A stretch of 5,591 nt of DNA from the NCBI GenBank assembly GCA_002494125.1, contig DLBD01000120.1, positions 1 through 5,591 of the forward strand. Reading direction: 5' to 3'. Origin of the DNA: Ruminococcaceae bacterium UBA7030. GTDB lineage: Bacteria; Bacillota; Clostridia; Oscillospirales; Acutalibacteraceae. How positions within the stretch are numbered: position 1 is the stretch's first letter; each line of letters starts with the position of its first letter. Below are positions 1 through 5,048 of the stretch, in pieces. The translations under genes and the position numbers were made by a program. Below the pieces are notes generated by a model that saw nothing but the letters and a program-made list of their open reading frames with translations, was not told the DNA's origin and ran no database searches.

Positions 1-418
1 TATGCAGGAGGACAAAGAGGCGATTTTTGACGCTGTTGATACCGTCAAGATGTGCCTTAACGCCTTCACTCCTATGATTGATACTATGACTGTGCTTAAA
101 GATAATATGAGAAATGCGGCTGCAAAAGGATTTATAAACGCAACCGACTGTGCAGACTATCTTGTCGGCAAGGGACTCCCCTTCCGTGACGCATATAAGG
201 CCACGGGCGAGCTTGTTGCACTTTGCATCGACAAGGATTTGACTCTCGAAAGTCTTCCGATTGAGGAATATAAGGCAATATGCGATTTATTTGATGACGG
301 CGTCTACGAGGCGATAAGCCTTGAAAAATGTGTTAACGACAGACTCGTCGAGGGCGGTCCGAGTGTTTCAAGCGTTGAAGCGCAAATTCAAAAAGCAAGA
401 AGTATTATATATGCATAA
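1..418 (+). CDS. argH: Argininosuccinate lyase, C-terminal part (5' truncated by window)
   Basis: Argininosuccinate lyase splits argininosuccinate into arginine and fumarate, the last step of arginine biosynthesis, in the cytosol as a homotetramer. The visible 138 codons (first full codon at 2) are the C-terminal portion. They open with MQEDKEAIFDAVDTVK, matching the family's KDMQEDKE segment, so this Met is internal and not a start. The helical C-terminal domain follows with the typical GFINATDCADYLV and KGLPFRDAYKATGELV blocks, a DDGVYEAISLEKCV segment and a GGPSVSSVEAQI tail. The GSSxMPxKxNP catalytic loop lies upstream of the window and cannot be checked. The end looks intact. A strong terminator follows directly, so this is the last gene of its transcript. 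Confidence 0.93.
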   Translation, partial: MQEDKEAIFDAVDTVKMCLNAFTPMIDTMTVLKDNMRNAAAKGFINATDCADYLVGKGLPFRDAYKATGELVALCIDKDLTLESLPIEEYKAICDLFDDGVYEAISLEKCVNDRLVEGGPSVSSVEAQIQKARSIIYA

Positions 419-420
419 AG

Positions 421-453
421 ATAACGGCGGATTAACTCCGCTGTTATTTTATT
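421..453 (+). terminator. Intrinsic terminator after argH
   Basis: An 11-bp stem (421-431 with 437-447, one G-U pair) closes a 5-nt loop at 432-436, followed by TTTTATTATT. It begins two bases after the argH stop and ends the argH transcript before the degV promoter. Confidence 0.88.
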
Positions 454-454
454 A

Positions 455-483
455 TTGACTATTAATAAATCGGGTTGTATAAT
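455..483 (+). promoter_or_regulatory. Sigma-A type promoter for the DegV gene
   Basis: TTGACT (455-460), a 17-nt spacer and a perfect TATAAT (478-483) predict transcription starting near 490, about 27 nt before the chosen ATG. It sits right after the argH terminator, so the DegV gene starts a new transcription unit. Confidence 0.85.
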
Positions 484-516
484 AATTTCAAATCTTAAAT
501 AGTGAGGCATTTCATT

Positions 517-1374
517 ATGAGTTTTAAGATAGTAGTTGACAGCTGCTGCGATATTGTTGACGAGATGAAGGAGTGGGACAATTTTTCAATAGTTCCGCTT
601 ACACTTATGGTAAACGATTATCAGACAATGGACGATGAAAGTTTTGACCAGGATGACTTCATCGCAAGGATGAACGCAAACAATGGTCTTGCAAAATCAG
701 CATGTCCGTCGCCCGAAGCGTTTAAGAAGGCTTGTGAGGGCAATTATGACGAGGTCTATATTATGACAATCACGGACAAGCTCAGCGGTTCTTACAATTC
801 AGCTCTTCAGGGCAAACTCCTTTATGAAGAGGAAAACAATGATGATAAAAAGATTTATGTCTTTAACTCGCTTGCTACATCCGGTCTTGAAACGCTTGCC
901 GTATTAAAGCTATATGAGCTTGCGTCACAGGGGCTTGATTTTGACGAGGTTATAGCTAAAACAAATGATTATATAGTAAACCACGAAGGGCTTTATTTCT
1001 GCCTTGAAAGTCTTGATGCTCTTAAATCTAACGGCAGACTTTTCGCGCTTGCTGCAAAGGTACTTGAAAAAATAAGAGTTAAACTCGTATGCAGAAGAAC
1101 TACCGAAGGAAACATAAGTCTTGCAGGACAGGATATAACCATAAACCGTGCGCTCATCAAAATGGCAGGTTGTATCGCAGAGGACGTAAAGGGAATTGCG
1201 CTCGACGGACAGACGGTGATAATCTCACACGTATGCTGTCCCGAAAAGGCACAGCTTGTCGCTGATAAAATCAGAGAAAAGACGGACTATGAAAACATAA
1301 GGATTATCAAAGCATCGGGTCTTAATTCGCTTTATGCTTCCGACGGCGGTATAATCGTTTCATTCACATATTAA
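517..1374 (+). CDS. DegV family (fatty-acid-binding) protein
   Basis: The product is a 285-residue DegV-family protein, the normal family length. Family members bind a fatty acid between two alpha/beta lobes; in some Gram-positives they act as FakB subunits that present fatty acids to the kinase FakA. Hallmarks are the N-terminal KIVVDSCCD strand and loop (residues 4-12), ITDKLSGSYNSA (85-96, the usual SGTYxSA fatty-acid contact), LKSNGRL (169-175) and the ASDGGIIVSF tail (274-283). An in-frame GTG at 502 is rejected as the start because it lies inside the ribosome binding site GTGAGG (502-507), which is 9 nt from the ATG at 517. No fakA is visible, and organisms often carry several DegV paralogs, so lipid preference cannot be assigned. 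It is probably transcribed alone from the 455-483 promoter, with possible readthrough into the next gene. Confidence 0.94.
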   Translation: MSFKIVVDSCCDIVDEMKEWDNFSIVPLTLMVNDYQTMDDESFDQDDFIARMNANNGLAKSACPSPEAFKKACEGNYDEVYIMTITDKLSGSYNSALQGKLLYEEENNDDKKIYVFNSLATSGLETLAVLKLYELASQGLDFDEVIAKTNDYIVNHEGLYFCLESLDALKSNGRLFALAAKVLEKIRVKLVCRRTTEGNISLAGQDITINRALIKMAGCIAEDVKGIALDGQTVIISHVCCPEKAQLVADKIREKTDYENIRIIKASGLNSLYASDGGIIVSFTY

Positions 1375-1385
1375 TTTACTTTTAC

Positions 1386-1407
1386 GGGCGGGACATTCCG
1401 CCCTTTT
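1386..1407 (+). terminator. Terminator-like GC hairpin between the DegV gene and the RluA-type gene
   Basis: GGGCGG (1386-1391) pairs perfectly with CCGCCC (1398-1403) across a 6-nt loop and is followed by TTTT. It is shorter than the other terminators here and lies only 5 nt before the next start codon, so it may be leaky or act as an attenuator. Confidence 0.65.
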
Positions 1408-1412
1408 ATGTT

Positions 1413-2261
1413 ATGAGAGAGATTGAATTTTTAATTGAAGAAAAAGATGAAGGCAAACAAATACGGGATTATCTCAAAGCCTTCGGCGTGTCTTCCGCTC
1501 TTCTTACAAAGCTGAAAAAAAGTGAAGACGGCATCAGATTAAATGGTGAATTTGCACGGACAATTGACATTTTGAAAAGCGGTGATACGCTGAAAATAAG
1601 TCTTGACAAAAGCGGAAATGCTCCTGACAGAAACGACAACCTTAAGATTGATAAGGTTTATGAGGACGAGGATGTTCTTGTTGTCAACAAGCCTGCGTTT
1701 ATGCCTGTTCATGAAAGCAGAAACCACCGAGGCGACACTCTTGCAAACGCCGTTTCCGCTATTATTGGAGAAAACTGTGCTTTTCGTGCAGTTTTCAGAC
1801 TTGACAAGGACACAAGCGGTCTTGTTTTAATTGCTAAAAATGAGCTTGCTGCCGCAAAGCTTGCGGGAAAAATTAAAAAAGATTATTACGCTGTGTGCGA
1901 GGGGTTTCCGGGTGATCAGGGAACAATTGACGCACCGATAAAAAGAATGGGTGACAGCATTATTAAAAGATGCGTTTGTGATGATGGTGAAAGAGCCGTA
2001 ACACATTATAGAACCATTACTTCAAACGGCGACAAATCACTCGTTCGTCTTTCTCTTGAAACAGGGAGAACACACCAGATAAGAGTTCATTTTTCACATA
2101 TAGGGCATCCGCTTGTGGGCGATACGCTTTACGGCAACGCTTCAAAACTAATCAACAGGCAGGCGCTTCATTGCAAGACAATTTATTTCACACAGCCTGT
2201 TACAAACAAAAAAATCACGGTGGACTGTGATTTTCCTGATGATTTCGGAGGACTTATTTAA
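1413..2261 (+). CDS. RluA family pseudouridine synthase (S4 domain plus catalytic domain)
   Basis: This enzyme isomerises uridine to pseudouridine in structured RNA, most likely 23S rRNA. The 282-residue length suits the RluA/RluD family. An S4-like RNA-binding region occupies roughly residues 12-64. The catalytic domain follows, with VLVVNKPAFMPVH (88-100), the catalytic loop FRLDKDTSGL (128-137, nucleophile Asp131), ETGRTHQIRVHFSHIGHPLVGD (216-237) and LHCKTIYF (252-259). The residue before RLD is Phe rather than the more usual His. The target uridine cannot be told from sequence. The start at 1413 fits the family N-terminus, but no Shine-Dalgarno is visible: the 1386-1403 hairpin occupies that place. 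The stop overlaps the next ATG by one base (TAATG), indicating coupled translation. Confidence 0.94.
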   Translation: MREIEFLIEEKDEGKQIRDYLKAFGVSSALLTKLKKSEDGIRLNGEFARTIDILKSGDTLKISLDKSGNAPDRNDNLKIDKVYEDEDVLVVNKPAFMPVHESRNHRGDTLANAVSAIIGENCAFRAVFRLDKDTSGLVLIAKNELAAAKLAGKIKKDYYAVCEGFPGDQGTIDAPIKRMGDSIIKRCVCDDGERAVTHYRTITSNGDKSLVRLSLETGRTHQIRVHFSHIGHPLVGDTLYGNASKLINRQALHCKTIYFTQPVTNKKITVDCDFPDDFGGLI

Positions 2262-3178
2262 TGCCGGCATTTTCAACGCATTATATATTTGCAAAAGAAC
2301 TTTTACCTTACATAAAAGAAAACAGCGACTTTGAAATAAACGAAAGCGCATACTTCTACGGCGCGCAGGGTCCGGACCTGTTTTTCTTTCACAGAGTATT
2401 GCCGACCATGAAGGGCAAACCGCTTCGTAATATAGGCTCACGCCTTCACAGAGCAAAGCCGGAGCTTACATTCAATACGTTAAGAGATTACTGCGAAAAA
2501 AGCAGAAGCGACATTGCCGACTCTTATGTTTATGGCTTTATAACACATTATTCACTCGACAGAATATGCCATCCTTATGTTTACGCAAAGCAGGAGGAGC
2601 TGGTAAAAAGCGGAGAATTTACACACGGCTTTACAGCGCATAATGAGATTGAATACAGCCTTGACGTGTATTTTCTCAATAAAAGAATGGGTATTGAAAA
2701 ACCGTATGCATTCAGAACTGCCGATACCTTGAGCAGTGAAAAGCAAGCGATTGAGGAAACAGCACAGCTTCTTTCAACCATTTTGCCGAAGGTCACCGGA
2801 GATACCCTTTCTCAAAAGGACGGCGAAACTGCGATACTCGATATGATTTATATGCAGAGCGTTCTGAGAGATACTGTCGGATTCAAGCGTGCTTTTGCAA
2901 AGTGTGCAGATGCTATGCTAAAGAAATTTGCAGGCGGCTTTCAGCTTGGCGTGATGATAAGAACAAAGGACTTGGAAAAAGCTAAAAAATATGCTAATAT
3001 AGATAAGAAGATATGGCAGTCGCCGTATGAAAATGGCGAGAGAAACGAAAGCGTAGATGAGCTTTTTGAACTGGCAAAAGCTGACGCTGTTAATATTTTT
3101 GACGCATATACAAGCGGAATTGACTGCAGAATAATAACAGGTAACAAATCATTTTTGACAGGAGTTGAAGTAATATGA
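2261..3178 (+). CDS. Zinc-dependent phospholipase C-like protein
   Basis: This 305-residue protein resembles the zinc-dependent phospholipase C / S1-P1 nuclease-like fold. Candidate metal ligands appear in family order in the first half: His7 in STHYIF, Asp39 and His44 in GAQGPDLFFFH, His63, then FITHYSLDRICHP (His96, Asp100, His104), and HNEIE (His127, Glu131), an HxxxE motif as in clostridial alpha-toxin. The second half (about 160-305) is mostly helical and I recognise no domain there. Unlike secreted phospholipases C there is no signal peptide, so it is probably cytosolic and its substrate is unknown; calling it a lipase would be guesswork. GGAGGA (2247-2252), 8 nt from the ATG, is its ribosome binding site inside the upstream gene. 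It overlaps luxS by 4 nt. Confidence 0.82.
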   Translation: MPAFSTHYIFAKELLPYIKENSDFEINESAYFYGAQGPDLFFFHRVLPTMKGKPLRNIGSRLHRAKPELTFNTLRDYCEKSRSDIADSYVYGFITHYSLDRICHPYVYAKQEELVKSGEFTHGFTAHNEIEYSLDVYFLNKRMGIEKPYAFRTADTLSSEKQAIEETAQLLSTILPKVTGDTLSQKDGETAILDMIYMQSVLRDTVGFKRAFAKCADAMLKKFAGGFQLGVMIRTKDLEKAKKYANIDKKIWQSPYENGERNESVDELFELAKADAVNIFDAYTSGIDCRIITGNKSFLTGVEVI

Positions 3179-3651
3179 AAACAGCACCGGGTCTTCAAAT
3201 CGACCACAATATTCTAAAAAAAGGAATATATATCAGCAGGATTGACGATGACATCACGACGTATGACATTCGTATGCGTGAGCCTAACAGAGAGCCTGTT
3301 ATGACAAATGCCGCTATTCACACAATAGAGCATCTTTTTGAAGCATATGTTAGGAACACGGAATTTGGCGAAAATATAATTCATTTTGCACCCATGGGCA
3401 GCAGAACGGGTTTTTCTTTAATCACAAGAAGCCTTTCGGACAGTTACTGCATAAAGCTTATTACCGAAACATTTCAGTATATTGCAGATTACTGGGGCAC
3501 AGTACCGGCAGCCTCGCCGAAGGAGTGTGCAAACTGTGTTGACCATAATCTTCCGCAGGCAAAGGAAGAGGCAAGAGCCTTTCTTAAGGTTATTGAAAAC
3601 TGGTCAAAGGATGACCTTAAGTATCCCGTTAAAGAGGAAAACGAGGAATAA
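3175..3651 (+). CDS. luxS: S-ribosylhomocysteine lyase (LuxS), with Ser at the catalytic Cys position
   Basis: LuxS converts S-ribosylhomocysteine to homocysteine and DPD, the precursor of autoinducer AI-2, in the activated methyl cycle. The 158-residue length matches the family. Seen directly: LQIDHN (7-12), the YDIRMREPN strand (30-38) with the substrate-binding Arg33, the metal motif HTIEH (49-53, ligands His49 and His53, general base Glu52), and ECANCVDHNL (117-126) supplying the third ligand, Cys118. The key oddity is PMGSRTGF (73-80): canonical LuxS has PMGCRTGF or PMGCQTGY, where the Cys is catalytic (Cys84 in B. subtilis). Ser6 of the B. subtilis enzyme is Gly here. The reading frame is otherwise intact. 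The start is fixed by AGGAG (3160-3164), 10 nt upstream, and by an ATGA overlap with the preceding gene. No mtn/pfs gene is nearby. Family membership is clear; catalytic competence is not. Confidence 0.92.
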   Translation: MKTAPGLQIDHNILKKGIYISRIDDDITTYDIRMREPNREPVMTNAAIHTIEHLFEAYVRNTEFGENIIHFAPMGSRTGFSLITRSLSDSYCIKLITETFQYIADYWGTVPAASPKECANCVDHNLPQAKEEARAFLKVIENWSKDDLKYPVKEENEE

Positions 3652-3707
3652 TAAAAGCATATGCAATAAAGAAAAACGACTTTTTCAAGGGGCGTCCGTC
3701 GTAAAGA

Positions 3708-3734
3708 ATGTCAGCCTGAAAATGGCATCTTTTT
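3708..3734 (+). terminator. Weak terminator-like hairpin after luxS
   Basis: A 6-bp stem (3708-3713 with 3723-3728, one G-U pair) with a 9-nt loop is followed by C and five T (3730-3734). It probably acts as a first, leaky stop for the luxS operon, backed up by the stronger hairpin at 3762. Confidence 0.45.
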
Positions 3735-3761
3735 CGCTATAACTGTATTAAAAATCACCCC

Positions 3762-3804
3762 AAGGCGTCCACTCCATAAGGAGGGTGGATGCCTTCAGTT
3801 TTTT
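3762..3804 (+). terminator. Strong intrinsic terminator between luxS and the tnpV cassette
   Basis: AAGGCGTCCAC (3762-3772) pairs with 3785-3795 over 11 bp with one G-U, continues as TCC/GGA (3773-3775 with 3780-3782) with a two-base bulge, and has an ATAA loop. Six T follow at 3799-3804, three bases after the stem. It ends the luxS transcript and insulates the following cassette. Confidence 0.75.
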
Positions 3805-3871
3805 AATCAGCCGATGTTTGATTGTAGGTATGGAAAATCACATATCAATTAAGCATACGGAGGATTATATT

Positions 3872-4249
3872 ATGAAAAAGTATATTACTGATGAAAAAAA
3901 CGGGCTGGATTATACGCTGGTAAACGGTGTGTATTTACCTAATTTGGTTTCAACCGAAACAAATTTTGAAATTGGGATGTGGGGACAAAGGCATCTTGCT
4001 TATATCAAACAGCGCCGCAAGGTGTTCTACACATCGCTGCTGACAAACTGCAAACTGAACACATATTTGCACGACATTGATGTCAGAGCAACAGAAATGT
4101 TTGACCGCCTTGTAAAACAGCTTAAAGAGCAGCAAGGTATTACCGAACAACTCAAAGCAGATGATATGATGACTTGGGTGCAGGCGGTGAATAATATTAC
4201 CAACCAGGCACGAGAGATTGTCTATAACGAAATAATTTATATGAGGTAA
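3872..4249 (+). CDS. tnpV: TnpV-family transposon-associated protein
   Basis: This 125-residue protein matches the TnpV family, first named from the clostridial Tn4451/Tn4453 mobilizable elements and widespread in Firmicutes. Family-like blocks are MKKYITDEKNGLDYTLVNG (1-19), IGMWGQRHLAYIKQRR (35-50), LLTNCKLNTYLHDID (56-70) and the helical tail FDRLVKQLKEQQGITEQLKA (76-95) ending NEIIYMR. It appears full length. No biochemical function is established, and it is not itself a transposase. The start is the ATG at 3872 with GGAGG (3859-3863) 8 nt upstream; an in-frame GTG at 3785 is rejected because it lies inside the terminator stem and has no ribosome binding site. It is followed after 4 nt by the next gene, so the two form a pair. 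Confidence 0.83.
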   Translation: MKKYITDEKNGLDYTLVNGVYLPNLVSTETNFEIGMWGQRHLAYIKQRRKVFYTSLLTNCKLNTYLHDIDVRATEMFDRLVKQLKEQQGITEQLKADDMMTWVQAVNNITNQAREIVYNEIIYMR

Positions 4250-4253
4250 GGTT

Positions 4254-4517
4254 ATGGATATTCTTGAAGAACTTTGGTACGGTAATATTACGCCGACAGA
4301 ATACAGCCGCATTGAAAACAATGCAAATTATAAAGAAGCGCTGAGGTTAGTCAATCAGAATCAGGAACGCTTGAAAGCAACGCTAAATGATGAACAAAAA
4401 GAGTTGTTAGAAAAGTTGCTTACAGCAAACGAGGAGTTTTCAATTATCATAGAGCTTGACTGTTTTAAGGTAGGTTTTAAATTAGGAGCAAGATTAACAA
4501 TAGAAGCATATACATAA
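4254..4517 (+). CDS. Small protein resembling the DUF6809 family
   Basis: This 87-residue protein has no known function. The N-terminus DILEELWYGNITPTE (2-16), the helical middle RLVNQNQERLKATLNDEQKE (31-50) and the end FKVGFKLGARLTIEA (71-85) resemble the small DUF6809 proteins of Firmicutes mobile elements, which as I recall them often accompany TnpV. I place it there by memory of motif pattern, so family assignment is moderate. It looks like an all-helical soluble protein with no membrane segment or signal peptide. GAGG (4243-4246), 7 nt upstream of the ATG and overlapping the end of tnpV, is the ribosome binding site. With 4 nt between the genes they are almost certainly cotranscribed. 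A strong terminator begins 4 nt after its stop. Confidence 0.75.
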   Translation: MDILEELWYGNITPTEYSRIENNANYKEALRLVNQNQERLKATLNDEQKELLEKLLTANEEFSIIIELDCFKVGFKLGARLTIEAYT

Positions 4518-4520
4518 GAA

Positions 4521-4548
4521 AAGGCGAGGATGAAAATCCTCGCCTTTT
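4521..4548 (+). terminator. Strong hairpin terminator ending the tnpV cassette
   Basis: A perfect 11-bp stem (4521-4531 with 4536-4546) with a GAAA tetraloop is followed by TT, giving a run of four T at 4545-4548. The A-rich sequence just upstream would give the reverse strand a short U tail as well, so it may work weakly in both directions. Confidence 0.83.
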
Positions 4549-4559
4549 CACTTTGCCGT

Positions 4560-4676
4560 CTTGAACAGTAAAAAATGAAGTTTTGCAAATAACAATACTC
4601 AAAGTGATGAAGGATATGCAAAACCCAATCTGTTAAAACATTTTGCATTTTTCTCTGCTCTTGGGCAGTAAAAAAT
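4560..4676 (+). repeat. Imperfect direct repeat, 100-bp period
   Basis: CTTGAACAGTAAAAAAT (4560-4576) recurs as CTTGGGCAGTAAAAAAT (4660-4676), two mismatches in 17 bases and exactly 100 bp apart. The second copy includes CTGC/GCAG (4655-4658 with 4665-4668), a small hairpin. The A-tract part is low complexity, so chance similarity is possible. It could mark a duplicated mobile-element end. Confidence 0.4.
4616..4648. repeat. Short inverted repeat ATGCAAAA / TTTTGCAT
   Basis: A perfect 8-bp inverted repeat (4616-4623 and 4641-4648) spans a 17-nt loop that itself contains TGTTAAAACA. T-rich sequence follows, so it could be a weak terminator or a protein-binding site; nothing decides between them. 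Confidence 0.35.
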
Positions 4677-4859
4677 CATCGAAAAATAGCTTTTGTTTTT
4701 GAAATAGTTTTCACAAATAGTATTTAAATCTCATAAGTATTGTGCAGTGTAATTATCTATTCAAATAAATATCTTTGCTGTCCGAGTATGAAATTTGTCT
4801 AACATCCGGTGATAAAATTGAAAAAAATATAGCAGAATTTACAAAAATTGATTTGTGTA

Positions 4860-4888
4860 TTGACTTTTTCGGAAAACGGGTGTAACCT
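4860..4888 (+). promoter_or_regulatory. Predicted promoter of glnA
   Basis: TTGACT (4860-4865), a 17-nt spacer and TAACCT (4883-4888) resemble a sigma-A promoter; the -35 is good and the -10 only fair (T, A and final T conserved). Predicted start near 4895 would place the first AGGCAA repeat (4898) almost at the 5' end of the mRNA, leaving a leader of about 190 nt. CCTTTAC/GTAAGG (4886-4900) is a short inverted repeat across the start and could be an operator. Confidence 0.55.
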
Positions 4889-4902
4889 TTACTTGTAAGG
4901 CA

Positions 4903-4934
4903 AAGGGGTCTTTGAGGAAACTCAAGGACCCCTT
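4903..4934 (+). repeat. Leader hairpin 1
   Basis: A 14-bp stem (4903-4916 with 4921-4934; one U-G pair at 4911-4926) is capped by a GAAA tetraloop (4917-4920). It is the most stable of the three by inspection. CACTATTTACC follows, so there is no real U tract and it is a poor terminator on its own. Confidence 0.85.
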
Positions 4935-4962
4935 CACTATTTACCAAAACATCTTAGGCAAT

Positions 4963-4991
4963 GGAGTCTTTGGGTTTATCTCAAAGACTCT
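4963..4991 (+). repeat. Leader hairpin 2
   Basis: A 9-bp perfect core (4964-4972 with 4982-4990) extends by G-U and G-C pairs to 12 bp, with a UUUAU loop (4975-4979). TTTTCCTTT follows from 4991, making this the most terminator-like of the three. Confidence 0.82.
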
Positions 4992-5018
4992 TTTCCTTTA
5001 AATATGGCGATAGGCAAT

Positions 5019-5048
5019 GGCGTCTTTTGTAGCAATACAAAAGGCGCC
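5019..5048 (+). repeat. Leader hairpin 3
   Basis: A 13-bp stem (5019-5031 with 5036-5048, one U-G pair) is capped by a GCAA tetraloop (5032-5035), a GNRA loop like that of hairpin 1. TTTAGC follows. Its 3' arm includes the self-complementary AAGGCGCCTT (5041-5050). Confidence 0.85.

Larger units (their letters stand above)
4550..4859. other. A+T-rich intergenic region without a convincing gene
   Basis: These roughly 310 bases lie between the cassette terminator and the glnA promoter. I find no protein with recognisable motifs, no tRNA and no CRISPR-type array. What can be seen is an imperfect direct repeat at 4560 and 4660, the inverted repeat ATGCAAAA/TTTTGCAT (4616-4648), and a short open frame (4769-4885) with a protein-like composition but no good start. 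The region may hold the decayed end of the mobile cassette. Confidence 0.6.

Noticed and set aside
502..516. GTG at 502 as start of the DegV protein
   Set aside because: The GTG is part of the GTGAGG ribosome binding site for the ATG at 517, and the family N-terminus begins with the KIVVDS strand just after that ATG.
3671..3702. GAAAAA/TTTTTC and ACGAC/GTCGT inverted repeats just after luxS
   Set aside because: The stems are only 5-6 bp, the first is almost all A-U, and the two compete with each other; the later hairpins explain termination better.
3785..3871. N-terminal extension of the TnpV gene from an in-frame GTG at 3785
   Set aside because: The GTG lies within the terminator stem and lacks a ribosome binding site, whereas the ATG at 3872 has GGAGG 8 nt upstream and matches the family N-terminus.
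4361..4648. Minus-strand frame of 95 codons opposite the DUF6809-like gene
   Set aside because: It crosses the strong terminator hairpin and is antisense to a gene with a good start and ribosome binding site; composition is Cys/Ser/Phe rich as expected of a shadow frame.
4699..4726. TTGAAA - 16 nt - TATTTA as a promoter in the intergenic region
   Set aside because: Both hexamers are weak and the surroundings are A+T-rich, so a chance match is likely; nothing nearby needs it.
4753..4947. Open frame of 64 codons on the minus strand across the glnA promoter and hairpin 1
   Set aside because: It runs through a hairpin stem and promoter, has no ribosome binding site or recognisable motif, and looks like an incidental frame.
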